A stretch of DNA of 64,000 nt from Anaeramoeba flamelloides. Its lineage: Eukaryota; Metamonada; Anaeramoebidae. Every line of letters starts with the position of its first letter. The first letter of the stretch is position 1. Location of the stretch: NCBI GenBank assembly GCA_027625915.1, contig JANTQA010000012.1, positions 7,648,501 to 7,712,500 of the forward strand, written 5' to 3'. The position numbers were made by a program, and so were the translations under genes. The notes under the pieces were generated by a model. That model was not told where the DNA came from and searched no databases. It saw nothing but the letters and a program-made list of their open reading frames with translations. This document shows, piece after piece, positions 53,252-64,000 of the stretch.

Positions 53252-54689
53252 TATATCTATATTTTTAAAATTTTTTTTCATACTTTTGGGTATTTTATAT
53301 AAATACAAATATAAAATATTTTGGAAGAATATCGAAACAATTAATTATGTGAAAGAGTGTTTATAAACTAATTTATAATTTAATAAAAATATTCTCAAAG
53401 GTGAAAAAAAAATATTTTAACATTAAAGAGTGTATTTACTGAAAAAAAAAAACCAATATTTCAAATAATCTTTATTTTTAAATATAAAATAATAATATAG
53501 TAAATCATTTTATAAAAAATTCGGTTTTATATTCAAAAATTGAGAAATATACTTGTATTGGTTGGGTGGATTTATTTAACAAAAAAAAATGAATCCGTAT
53601 GATTATTCAATATTAATATGAAATGGTTCTTGTAGAAATTGCAAATTACAAATTTTTTGAAAATTTATACTTTATAATGAATATTTACGTAAAATTCAGT
53701 CGTTTACAATTTTAAATTATTATTCTTATTCTTATGGAGTTGTATTTTAAAAAATAAAAAATTATATTTAATACAGGATTAAAAGATGTGAATATAATTT
53801 TGATTTTTTTTGAATTGTGTATAACAAAGATTAAAGGTTTTTTGTTGATCCTAATTTTTTTGAAAAGTTTTTTAATTCTTTCCCCATAATTTTTTTTTTT
53901 GATATTTTATAACTGTTTAGGTTTTACCTGTTTACTCTTACTATTCAAATATCTATTAAGATCTTGAATTAGATAATTTTGAATTAATAGGAAAAATCAA
54001 ATAATAATAATCAAAAAATCACCAATAAATTATTGTATGGGATTGTTCTGGTATTTTCTTTTTCTCAAGGATCCAAAATTTGATTAAAATTTTTGAAGAT
54101 AAAATTCAGATAAAAACACTTATTTTTCAACTAAATTATTTTTCATTACACCAGAATTTCGAAATAATTTGAGTCAAAAACCAAAAATGATTTTCTCCTA
54201 AATATTTACTTCTTTTCTGTTTTTTTCATTTTATGGTTGTAATTTAATTCTAATTTATTTGTCCCCTACTAAATTATCTAAATGAGTTCTTTTTTAGTTC
54301 AGTTACATAATAATTTTTTTAATTTTGGTTTTATTTCCCCAAACGTTTGAAGAAACTTTTTAAATTTCGTTTTAAAAAACAAATAAATTCACTTTATACT
54401 GTCACAAGATTATTTTTGAATTTATTTAGAATGAACTAATTTTAACTGGGCTTGATTTCTAAAAAAGAAAATGATAAAAAAACGAAAAGGATAAAATTAT
54501 TCAATTATTTAGAATTTTTAATTGTTTTTATTAGTTCTTTTCTTTTGAATATTGAAAAGAATCATTAGTATTAGTTATCATAGATTTTTAATTATTTTTT
54601 AGTAATGAAAATTATGAAAAGATTTTTGTAGAGGATGAAAAAAGTGAAAGAAAATTTTATATTCTTAAGAGTAATCAGAATAAAATAAT
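53252..54689. other. Region downstream of beta-tubulin
   Basis: About 1.4 kb of AT-rich DNA that includes the 3' flank of the minus-strand tubulin gene. No other gene recognised. Confidence 0.45.
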
Positions 54690-54870
54690 TTAATCTTCTT
54701 CATCATATTCTTCTTCATCTTCTTCGTCATATTCTTCTTCTTCACCTTCTTCACCTTCTTCTTCTTCGTCGTATTCTTCTTCACCTTCTTCACCTTCTTC
54801 TTCTTCGTCATATTCTTCTTCTTCGCCTTCTTCTCCTTCTTCTTCTTCGTCGTATTCTTCTTCGTCTCCA
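54690..54870 (-). repeat. Tandem repeat encoding the tubulin tail
   Basis: Imperfect units of about 45 nt made of GAA, GAC and GGT-type codons (TTC-rich on the plus strand), three units plus a partial one. The units differ slightly in the number of Glu codons, which indicates slippage or unequal exchange. Confidence 0.85.
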
Positions 54871-56330
54871 AAGACATCTTCAATGGATGCTTCTTGGTAG
54901 GTTTGGTATTCGTTTACAATATCATTCATGTTGGCTTCGGCTTCTGTAAATTCCATTTCATCCATACCTTCGTTGATGTACCAATGAAGAAATGCTTTTC
55001 TTCTGAACATGACAGAGAATTGTCCCCCAACTCTTTTGAATAATTCTTGGATGGCTGTGTTGTTACCAATGAAAGTTCCAGTGATTTTGTGGCCCTTTGG
55101 TGGGATGTCACAGATCGAGTTTTTGATGTTATTTGGGATCCATTCAATAAAGTTGTCGTTGTTTTTGTTTTGAACCTTGGACATGTTGTCTTCAACTTCT
55201 TTGGTTGACAATCTTCCTCTGAACATTGCAGATGCAGTTAAATATTTACCGTGTCTTGGGTCACAGGCTGCCATCATGTTTCTTGGATCAAACATCTGTT
55301 GGGTGATTTCAGAAACAGATAATGAATTGTATCCAGTCGACATTCTGCTTGTTAATGGTGCGTATCCAATCAAAAAGAAATGGAGTCTTGGGAATGGTAC
55401 CAAATTGACTGCTAATTTTCTCAAATCAGAGTTTAATTGTCCTGGAAATCTTAATGAGGCAGTGATACCACTCATTACTGAAGATACTAAATGATTGAGA
55501 TCCCCATAGTTTGGTGATTTCAATTTTAATGTGTTGAAGCAAATGTTGTACAGGGCTTCGTTATCAATACACATGACAGAGTCAGAGTTTTCAACTAATT
55601 GATGAATGGAAAGGGTGGCGTTATATGGTTCAACAACAGTGTCACTAACCTTTGGTGATGGTGCAACAGAGAAAGTGGTCATCATACGATCTGGATAGTC
55701 TTCTCGGATTTTGGAAAGCAATAAGGTTCCCATTCCAGACCCAGTACCGCCACCAAGAGAGTGTGTGATCTGGAAGCCTTGTAAACAGTCACTTCCTTCT
55801 GCTTCTTTTCTTACAACATCCATGGTTTCGTCAACTAATTCGGCTCCTTCAGTGTAATATCCTTTAGCCCACACATTACCTGCTCCACTTTCTCCAAATG
55901 TGAAGTTATCTGGCTTGAAGAGCTTTCCAAGTTTTCCAGATCTAATTGTGTCCATTGTTCCAGATTCAAGATCAACCAAAATAGCTCTTGGAACAAATTT
56001 TCCTGTTTTTTTTTTTTATTTTAATTTTTTGAAGAATAAGTGAAAGAAAAGTTATTTCAAAAGAAGAAGAATTTTCATTATGAGTTTATTGTATTCTTTT
56101 TTTTTTTTTTTTTTTTGACAATTTTTGGTTTGATAAAAAAAAAAAAATAAAAATAAAAATAAAAAGAGGAAAATAATCGAAAAAAAAAAAGAAAAAGAAT
56201 CAAATTCCAAAATACAACAATTATTTTTTGAAATTAAAAACTGTTTGTTTTTTTGAGGTTAACAATTAAAAAAAACATTTTTGGAAAGGTCAAGAAAGAC
56301 ACATTAGTAAGAATTAAAAAAAAAAAAATT

Positions 56331-56369
<39 letters not shown>

Positions 56370-56684
56370 TTAAAAACAAATAAGAAAAACAAAAATTAAA
56401 TTAAAACACAGTTTCAAAAAAGAAAAAGAAAAAGAAAGAAAAGAAGAAATTTTTTTTAAAAAAAAAAAAAAAAAAAGCATCTAAAAAAAAACATTTTTTT
56501 TTCAATAAATTTTACCTTCTTGTCCTTCATTAAAATAGACATTGATCCTTTCTAATTGTAAATCAGAGTCTCCTTCGTATTCTCCATTTCCGTCAATTCC
56601 ATGTTCTTCTGAGATTACTTCCCAAAATTTACATCCGATTTGGTTACCACATTGTCCGACTTGTACATGTACAATTTCTCTCAT
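54690..56684 (-). CDS. TUBB: Beta-tubulin with an extended acidic C-terminal tail, two exons
   Basis: GTP-binding subunit of microtubules. Exon 1 is 56516-56684 and exon 2 is 54690-56002, separated by a 513-bp phase-1 intron. The product is 493 residues; usual beta-tubulins have about 445. It starts MREI, the motif read in animal tubulin mRNA autoregulation. It contains [18 protein letters not shown] (the GTP-binding loop near residues 138-148), [32 protein letters not shown], and [11 protein letters not shown] with [11 protein letters not shown] before the tail. The body is a normal, somewhat diverged beta-tubulin. The last 58 or so residues are almost only Glu, Asp, Gly and Tyr, in three near-repeats built on [14 protein letters not shown]. 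Such Glu/Gly-rich tails are the sites of polyglutamylation and polyglycylation. No break is seen in the coding sequence. Confidence 0.95.
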
Positions 56685-58021
56685 CGTAAAAAGTTAAATA
56701 TAAAAAAATGAATTAAAGTAAAGAGTAAAGGAGAAAAAAATGACAAACAATTTGAAAATTACCTGCGATTTGGGCTTTATACTTTAAAAAAAAAACATTA
56801 ATATTTAATGTTTAGCATTTGTTTGGCTTTTTATTCTTTTTCCTTGTTTTTTTTTTTTTTTTTTTGAAAAATTATTTTTTCCAAAAAGCCTTTAACTTTT
56901 ACCAACCAAATGATTACACACTAGAAGATTAAACAATTTTTTTTTTATTTTTTATACATTTCTTCTTTTTCTATCTTACTTCCGTTAAAAATGTTTTTTT
57001 TTCAAAAAATTTTGAATGGTTTTGCTGATTCCAATTGTTTTCACCACTTTGTACCAAGAAACAACCCTCTTTTCTTCAAAAACAAAAAAAAAAATAAAAA
57101 TAGAAGAAAGTTTTGTGATTAAAAATTTGATTGAAAAAATATAAAAAAAGAAACAAAATTTAAGGGAGAAAATATAAATCAATGAACTTTAAATCCACCC
57201 ACAGAAAATATTCTTAAGATGTTGAGTTGATCAAGGGTCAACAATTTTAATTTGCTGATAATTGAAAATTTAAGATGTTATAATTTCAGTTTATTATTTT
57301 TGATTTTCAATTCTGGAGTCTTACTTTCCTTCTTATTCTTAGCGAACCCAATAAACTTAAAAGAACGAAACTAAAGTTCACAATAAATGATTTGAGATCA
57401 CTGACTACAATCTATTTATTGGAATTAATTATCTTTGTGATGTAAAAGAAATAATTGTCAATAAAGTGAAAATTTTTTGCCCATATTATTAGTTAAATAA
57501 TGATATGTTTGAGAAAAAAAAAATAAACTTTTCTTTAATTGTAACACTGATTTACTGTTCTGTTCAAGGTTATTTTAATCATAACAATTTATTTTTTTTC
57601 GACTCAAAATTCATTCTGATATTTGAATAAAAAAAGGGAAAAAATTTTTATTCAATTTTACTCTTTTTCGCAAAAACAGATATTTACCGTAAATAGATTG
57701 TTATTTGTGTTCACTTTTTATTTGTTTCTATTTTTTTATTGTGTCCACTGTGGAACTTCGGGTGAACATAGAATCCCATTTGAATGACAAACTGAAAAAT
57801 ATAAAAAATTAAGTGAAATTTTTTCACATTTATTATTCAAAAAACAGTAACTAATAATTAAAAAGATTTCTCAAAATACCATTACTAAATAAGGAAACTT
57901 AATTCAATTCTATAAAAATACCCTTAATAATTTACTTTGGCAAGACAGTTTCTCGTTTTAAACCTTGGATTACCCTAAAAACATTTTTGAACTTGAAATA
58001 AAAAAATACATTTATTAATTG
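56685..58021. other. Upstream region of beta-tubulin
   Basis: Contains the presumed tubulin promoter. On the minus strand a donor-like CGCAG/GTAATT occurs at about 56762, which could belong to a 5'-UTR exon, but no matching acceptor was found near the ATG. Nothing else recognised. Confidence 0.4.
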
Positions 58022-59227
58022 TTAAGGAAGTAAGTACATTTTACCATTTTGAAAATTTTTAATCCTATGAACATTACTGAAAAATATTTTTTTGAGTGCC
58101 ATCAGATATTGAAACTTTGGAACCAAAACACCATTCACTAGTCTGCTCGTGAAAAGAATCAAAGTAATTCAGAGTTGAATCTTAAATTTTTCAATTTTTT
58201 GAACATTTTTTTGATTCAATTTTTGGTTTTATCAAATTTTGTTTTGGATCTAGAAGTCTGTTTATACGAACGATTGAAATTAATCAAACAGTAAACCAAA
58301 AAATAGACTCGAAAAGGTGTGTATTTGAAACAAATATTTTCGTTTAGGAGACCAAACACGAAAGATCACCATTTCATTTAAATTTGTTGAAATCAAGAAT
58401 GAATAAAAAAAAAATCGATAAAAGCTAATTTTCGAAGATTGGTTTTATTTATCTTCTTAGTTTGTACGAATACAAACTATTTTTTTCCTTGAATTTCTCT
58501 CCCCATTACTATTTATTATTATTTTAAAAAACCTTTTGTGACAAATTTGCTTTCAAAATTCTTTTTTAAAATATTTTTATCAAACAAAGCTAAAACAAAG
58601 AATACTATTTCAAAAATTAAAATAGAGGGGTTGAATTCTTGGAATAAAAATACAGCTACAAAAGATTCAAATCAAAATAATTGAAAATTTCAATAAAAAA
58701 GATCTATAAGATTCAGAATTATTTCTAGTTCTCATTATAATGGAAAATAAATAATTATAAAATCAAACGAATTTGTCCAATAAACCCCCATTCTCAAGAA
58801 GAATTCAAAAAAATCTCTTATTTTCCAAACCAAAACTAGAATAAGATGAATTAAACGAAAATAGGATTTTTAAATTCATTTTGGAAATTCTTTAGAAATA
58901 AACAGTAATTTATTTTTCAAAAATTTTCCAAACAAAATTATTTTCATATAGGATTAAAAATAAAACCAAAGAAAGAATAAGTAATTGTGTAAAATGTTAT
59001 CGATTAGATCAAGTAATAAATGATTTTTATTAATTTTTTTTTGATCAATTTTTTCATTTTTTTGATCTCCATTTTTTTGTTCGTATGAAAATATCTTATC
59101 CTAGGATATATTCCACTCTAGTATTTATGAAAATATCAATGTATTTGACTAAAGAAATGATTTGAAGAATTCATTTTTACATAAATGGTGGCACTCAAAG
59201 AATGAAAAATGTACTTACCCCCCTTAA
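58022..59227 (+). mobile_element. TTAA-flanked TIR element, about 1.2 kb
   Basis: The left end is TTAAGGAAGTAAGTACATTT and the right end is AAATGTACTTACCCCCCTTAA, so both ends carry TTAA followed by an inverted GTAAGTACATTTT block. A second shared block (TTGAGTGCCA at about 58092; its complement at about 59190) extends the inverted similarity, with a 35-bp length difference between the sides. TTAA target choice is characteristic of piggyBac-type transposons. No transposase frame is present. Related fragments lie at 39499 and 51290. Confidence 0.55.
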
Positions 59228-60750
59228 TAGAAGTTTTAAATCCAAACAACTCAAATGCATGATATTGTAATTTTTTTTATGCAACTACCAATTATTTTCA
59301 GAAACTTTGTTCATTGTTCAAAATATATTTAATCTAAAAAGTAATTAGAAGTATAAAATTAGATAAAAAAAAAATTAAAGTTTTAATCATAAAATAAATT
59401 TTTTAAAGATTTAGAATTACCAGGTTATTCTATTTTTATTGAAACCATCCACACAAAACCCTTTAATAAAATAAATTGTTTTGAATCACAAATGAATCTG
59501 AATAAACATTTTTTTTTTGAAAAATGGACGTAAAATAAACCAAAATACAACAATGATCAGATCATAACAATCACTGAATTGAATTGAATTTTGTTTTCAT
59601 TTTATTTATAAATATATCTTTCATTTTGTTTCAACCCCAATAATAATTCAATGCAAATTGTATTTACCAAACCCAATGTAGCATAACGCTTTGATCTGGA
59701 AATAAGATATTTTTGAAACTATCGGTTATACTGGTGGATTCTAAATGCGAATGTACAAACTAAATAATTTTCAAAAGTATCTGAAGCATTTAAGGAAACC
59801 CCTTAATTTGAAGCAATTTTAGCAATTGGACCACTCAACCACTTAATCTAGATTGTTTTTTTCTTTCAAATGCTCTTATCTGCTTTTTCTTCCTCTATTT
59901 TCGAAATTTTAATATAAAAAAAATTTAAAAAATAAACATAAATAAATTGTTTTTGAATCAACCACTTAAATCAATATGAAAGGATAAGTTAATTTTTGTG
60001 GATCAAGTATAAATTAGGCACCTTACCCTTCAGTATTGAATTTGTTGATTTTTCCTATTATTTATTAAATTAAAAGTTTTTCAATGAAATACAAAATTGG
60101 AGACAAACAATTAAATTGGTTTCTTGAAACAATTTTCACCTTTGATAGTTCATTTTGAGAATATCCTTTTCATAATATAATTTTAACAAACAAACACCAT
60201 ATTTAGTTATAGCTAATTGCTTGTTTCTTTGAGCAAGTAATGTAAAGGTCATCTCGAAAAAAGGAAACAACTTGTTATTTTGAAATATGGTTTAAGCCAG
60301 TTACTTCGGGTATTTTAAAATATCAAATTTAAATATGATAAAATATCAGTTCATTATCTTTATTTTTTTTCTTCAATATTCCTTCCATTTTGTGTTTCAC
60401 AGATCTCCTAAAATATTCACGAAAAAAGAAACAAAGTAGTAAAATCGGGATCACAAATTACAATCAATTTCTGAAAATTTAATCGAGAAAGAAAAAGGAA
60501 ATTTAAATGAAGGGAAAATTTGTTACCATTTATTTTCCAAATACTTGAAGTCTTAAACAGCCTTTTTTCAATAAATTTACCCCCTTACAATATAAAATAA
60601 ATACCAAAATATTCGTTCAAACAATCATTTGAAATTCTTTGGAAAAAGTCGAAAAATGAGAAATTAGTGTGAAATTTTGATTAAGAATAATCATTTTTTA
60701 TTTTATTTTGTACTTCAAAAATTTTTAACGACAAAATATTATTTGATAAA
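59228..60750. other. Intergenic region upstream of the importin gene
   Basis: About 1.5 kb with no recognised coding sequence or repeat. The promoter of the importin-like gene should lie near the right end. Confidence 0.5.
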
Positions 60751-61120
60751 ATGAGTCAAGAAACCTTACAAGAATTTAATGACGTATTGGTTGATATCTT
60801 AAACCCAAACAACAACATTAGAAATCAAGCCGAACCAAAATTTTTCACTCTCCAGGAAACCGATCCTGATCTTTGTGCACAATGCTTAATAGGGATGCTC
60901 GCCTTTTCACAACATTCCGAAGTAAGAGTTTTGTCAATGGTTCTCTTGAGACAAATGCTTTTTTCTTATAACCCACCATATTGGAGACAATTTAAAAAGG
61001 AAACAAAGCAATTGATCAAAGAAGAGTTAATTGGGGGATTAAATAATGAAAAGGAAAGTTATGTAAGAAGAAAAATTTGTGATACAATAATAATTGCAGG
61101 TTCTTTACTCATTACAGATG
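60751..61120 (+). CDS. IPO5: Importin-5/Kap121-like karyopherin, first exon only
   Basis: N-terminal 123 residues of an importin-beta family nuclear transport receptor, built from HEAT repeats. The first two or three HEAT helices are visible: ILNPNNNIRNQAEPKFF, then VRVLSMVLLRQMLF, then YVRRKICDTIIIAGSLLITD. They follow human IPO5 closely in order and spacing (LLSPDNVVRKQAE, ARQMAAVLLRRLL, MRKKVCDIAAELARNLIDED). The exon ends in phase 1 at a strong donor, GTATGTG (61121). The family is about 1,100 residues long, so roughly 970 residues are missing. No continuation (expected near an NNQWPE-like segment) is present in the remaining 2.9 kb. The next exon is either beyond the window after a long intron, or this is an isolated gene fragment. 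IPO4 is the closest alternative identity. Confidence 0.75.
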
Positions 61121-61920
61121 GTATGTGCTTTTTTTATTTTTTTTTTTCTCTTTTTTTGGGCTTTTTGTTTTGTAAAACAAAGATTGTAAAACGAACGAAA
61201 TTTTTCCTTTTCAAAATTTTTTTTTTTTACTCTTACTTTTCAATATAACGGTTAGCCGAATTTTTCATAATCCTTAAAGAGTCTTTTTTTTTTTTCAAAC
61301 AAGGGACAACAATTTGTGATCCAATTTCAAAAAAAAACTTTTTCACATTGCTTTCTTTTCACAAAAAACAATCTCTTTGACAAAACAAAATTTATGATGA
61401 AAATTTTAAGTTACGAACCACCACTCCAATTGGTTTCATCCACTAGTGGATACCAAACAATGTCTGGCAATTTTGATACATCTCGTTGTATCGATTTTCA
61501 TTACTGATATTTCCCAAATAACAAATAAAAATTTTTATATCAAGTTTTAAAAAGATTTGAATTAATTATTTGCTGAAAAAACCCAAAGATCTTCACAAAA
61601 CCAATGCAAAATAATAATTTTTTCGAAATTTAACAAAGCTTCCTTTTGAAACTTTGAGATAAAATTTTAATTATTGTAATTTGGTTTTAAGGGTAAATAA
61701 TTAAAAAAACAATTTAATTAAAAACTTTATTGGTTGTAGATTATTAAACCCAACTCTGGACGAATCAAGTGCAAGTCAATAAACTCGGCGAGAAAAAAAT
61801 GTAAATTATTTTAGTTTTTATCCTCAATTCAAATATTGGACTTTTAAAGAAATTATTTTTATTTTGAATTCAGGAAGAATGCTCATTTTCCAATTTTTAA
61901 TTATGTGGATTATTATTATT

Positions 61921-61955
<35 letters not shown>

Positions 61956-62342
61956 ATTGCCTTTAGATCACTTAAATTTGAACACAAAATATTATTAATT
62001 TCCCAACTCCTGAAAAAAATAAAGCCAAATCAAAATGATCACTTTGATTAAAAAGTTGCCAGTGTTCGAACGAAACATTTCGATCGTGATTCCAAACTAA
62101 TGATTATTCTAATATTAAAGAAGGAATATAACCATAAGGAAAAAATTATCAGTTATCATTTTTTTTTCTTTTTTACAACCCTTAAAAATTTCAAGTCTAT
62201 TATTTTTTTAGATCTGTTCTTTTTGAATTATTGCTAAATGCGTTAAGAACCGACATTATTTTCTGTTCAGCAACGACCAAAATACAATTTTGTGAATAGA
62301 GAAAATGGTTTTAAAAGAATGCCGATTAAAAGAAAGACAAAA
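61121..62342. other. Presumed importin intron, first part
   Basis: AT-rich. A T33 run lies at 61922-61954. A 63-codon open frame at 61316-61507 was considered as a second exon and rejected. No other signal. Confidence 0.4.
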
Positions 62343-62588
62343 TAAACCCCATTCCAAAAATTTGGACAGACCCAGAATCAAAAATAGCCAAAAAAAAAAA
62401 TCTCATTTTTTTAAATATTTTTTCATTGGGAGGAGATTCAAAAACTCATTTTTTGTATTTTTCCAAAGCTTAAGATTAAATCAACATAAAAGCTACCCAT
62501 TATTAATGTTTTTATATTTAATCCTTTTTAAGTAAATAAAAGAAATAAAAATAAAACCAAAAAATAACAATTGATTTTTCCAAAATGA

Positions 62589-62596
62589 GGAAACAA
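62589..62596 (+). repeat. Left 8-bp target duplication (GGAAACAA)
   Basis: Repeated at 63610-63617 on the far side of the foldback-like element. The uninterrupted MITE copies have one related site (GAAACGAG) at this place. Confidence 0.7.
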
Positions 62597-63609
62597 GGCA
62601 GGATTCTGAAAATGCGATTATTTGCGACGATTATAATATTTTTTTTATTTTGTTTGAGTATTGGTGTCTAAACTGACAAAATGTTGCTGTATGTGTTAAT
62701 TCTTGGTTCTGTATATCATAAAAAATTTTTGGACGAAGTAGAAAAAAAAATATGAATTGGTTGAAAATGAGAATTGGAAATTTTCAAAATTTGCGATTTA
62801 TTTAACATTTTATTTAACATTTACAAATTTATACAACATTTTATTTATTTAACATTTTTTCTTTTATTTAACATTTTATTTTTTGAACATTTATTTTTTT
62901 ATTTGACATTTTATTTAACATTTTCGAAAATTAAAAAAAATTTTTGAACTTTCTTATTTGACATTTTATTTAACATTTTTTATTTAACATTTTATTTAAC
63001 ATTTTCGAAAATTAAAAATCAAATTCATTTAACATTTCATTTAACATTGGGCAAAAAAATATCATTTAACATTTATTTAACATTTTCGAAAAAAATATTT
63101 AATATTTATTTAATATTTTATAGGGGTGGATTAGTATATTTTAGTAAGGTAACCAACCGCACCCCACTCGATCCTAACTTACTCAACATACCCTACTAAC
63201 CCCACCTAACCTAACATACCCACCATATACAATTATAACACTCTCTAACGTACCCTACTTACCCTACCTACCAATCATACCTACCCATAAAAAATGTTAA
63301 ATAAAAGGTCAAATAAATGGAAAAAAGTTCAAAAAATAAAATGATAAATAAAAGAAAAAATGTTAAATAAAAAAATGTTAAATAAAATGTTAAATAAATC
63401 GCAAATAATCGCAAATTTTGAAAATTTCCAATTGTCATTTTCGACCAATTCATATTTTTTTTTTCTACTTGGCCCAAAAATTTTTTTATGATATACAGAA
63501 CCAAGAATTAACTCATATAACAACATTTTGTCAGTTTAGACATCATTACTAATACAAAATACAAAAATATTATAATCTTCGCAAATAATCGCAGTTTTGG
63601 TATTTTCCC
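62597..63609. mobile_element. Foldback-like element with C-rich core
   Basis: About 1 kb. The outer inverted repeats are about 200 bp (62597-62800 against 63395-63609), sharing GCGATTATTTGCGA, GATTATAATATTTTT and ACAAAATGTTG blocks. Inside them lie tandem units of about 10-12 bp built on TTTAACATTT, many on the left (about 62790-63120) and fewer, in inverted orientation, on the right (about 63290-63400). The centre (about 63140-63290) is C-rich and almost free of G on the plus strand. It is flanked by an exact 8-bp target duplication. This is the architecture of Drosophila-type foldback elements; the 8-bp duplication also fits hAT-like transposases. No protein is encoded. Confidence 0.75.
63140..63290 (-). 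other. G-rich, telomere-like core of the foldback element
   Basis: On the minus strand this stretch reads as irregular repeats of GGTTAG, GGGTA and GGTAGG, for example GTTAGGTTAGGTGGGGTTAG. It is the most GC-rich and strand-biased sequence in the window outside exons. Degenerate telomere-type repeats or a G-quadruplex-forming spacer are possible readings; neither is proven. Confidence 0.5.
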
Positions 63610-64000
63610 GGAAACAAACTGAACAAAAAAATTGAATTGGTAAATTTGTTGAAATTTTACCAACAATTGTTGATCGATCAAATGATAAGATATCATCAAC
63701 TAATTGTATGTGATTTTTCTATTTAACAAACTCGACACTAACCTTCTACAAACCATCGAAAAAAAAAATACCAGATCTAACGAAACAGATTACGTAACTG
63801 GAAAAAAGGAAATGAAAACAAAAACAAAAAAGACAAAAAATAAAATAGTTTTTAAAATCAAAATTATTTCCAAATTGAATGTAAAGAGGGGTATTTCTAT
63901 TCTTTGAACAGTTTAAACAGTGCCCAAAATTTTCGAATTTAGTTTAGATGAATTTATGGTGACCTTAACTCCCGAAGAATAGAAATGAATATTATATTAA

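Larger units (their letters stand above)
62343..63948 (+). mobile_element. MITE family 2 (copy c), split by a foldback-like element
   Basis: The left part (62343-62596) starts TAAACCCCATTCCAAAAATT and contains an extra AT-rich stretch near 62395-62455. The right part (63618-63948) contains TTGATCGATCAAATGATAAG and ACAGATTACGTAA, and ends AATTTAGTTTAGAT. Together they match copy b at 26969. The interrupting element is described separately. Confidence 0.7.

Noticed and set aside
61316-61507. 63-codon open frame considered as exon 2 of the importin gene
   Set aside because: The sequence does not resemble the following importin-5 segment. The only nearby AG acceptor (near 61301) leads into another frame that soon meets a stop.
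63150-63290. A true chromosome end or internal telomere
   Set aside because: The motifs are irregular, the block is only about 150 bp, and it lies in the centre of an inverted repeat inside a MITE. A captured or coincidental sequence is more likely.
62790-63400. Regular TTTAACATTT units suggesting a CRISPR-like or satellite array
   Set aside because: Units are directly adjacent without unique spacers, and they reverse orientation across the core, as in foldback elements.
63704-63907. 67-codon open frame in MITE family 2 copy c, and similar short frames in other copies
   Set aside because: The frame is not kept in the other copies of the same element.

Overview
This is a 64-kb piece of a very AT-rich nuclear genome from a microbial eukaryote. 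Every recognisable gene is eukaryotic: a Rab2 GTPase, a COMMD9-like Commander subunit, cytosolic-type isoleucyl-tRNA synthetase, ribosomal proteins uL22/L17 and eL42/L44, beta-tubulin and the start of an importin-5-like karyopherin. Most are split by GT-AG introns and the standard code is used. The AT richness, A-rich 3' splice sites and a giant Lys/Glu-repeat protein fit a free-living protist. Anaeramoeba-like metamonads are one guess I cannot test here. There are no bacterial operons, tRNAs, rRNAs or CRISPR arrays that I can support.

Layout, left to right. 1-3.6 kb: the end of an old 1.5-kb DNA transposon and a palindromic MITE. 3.6-6.8 kb: Rab2 (+), four exons, one intron of 2.2 kb. 9.3-13.3 kb: a single-exon gene for a 1,319-aa KEKE-repeat protein (+). 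13.5-18.6 kb: nested repeats, in which a 5'-truncated APE-type LINE with a 16-bp target duplication lies inside a MITE. 20.1-24.1 kb: COMMD9-like gene (+) with a 3.3-kb intron. 28.2-48.7 kb: a large inverted duplication. Two arms of about 5.5 kb each carry a complete isoleucyl-tRNA synthetase locus (+ at left, - at right). The 9.5-kb loop between them holds a head-to-head ribosomal-protein pair (L17 -, L44 +) and a chain of transposon relics. 48.7-54.7 kb: repeats. 54.7-56.7 kb: beta-tubulin (-) with an unusually long, internally repeated acidic tail. 58.0-59.2 kb: a TTAA-flanked relic. From 60.8 kb: first exon of an importin-5-like gene (+), whose intron runs off the window and contains a MITE copy split by a foldback-like element with a C-rich, telomere-like core.

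The host genes are housekeeping functions (translation, vesicle traffic, endosomal sorting, cytoskeleton, nuclear import) and form no pathway together. The unusual content is structural: the inverted IleRS duplication with homopolymer frame breaks confined to opposite halves of its two copies, the foldback element, at least five families of terminal-repeat DNA elements, and a strongly bimodal intron-length distribution.
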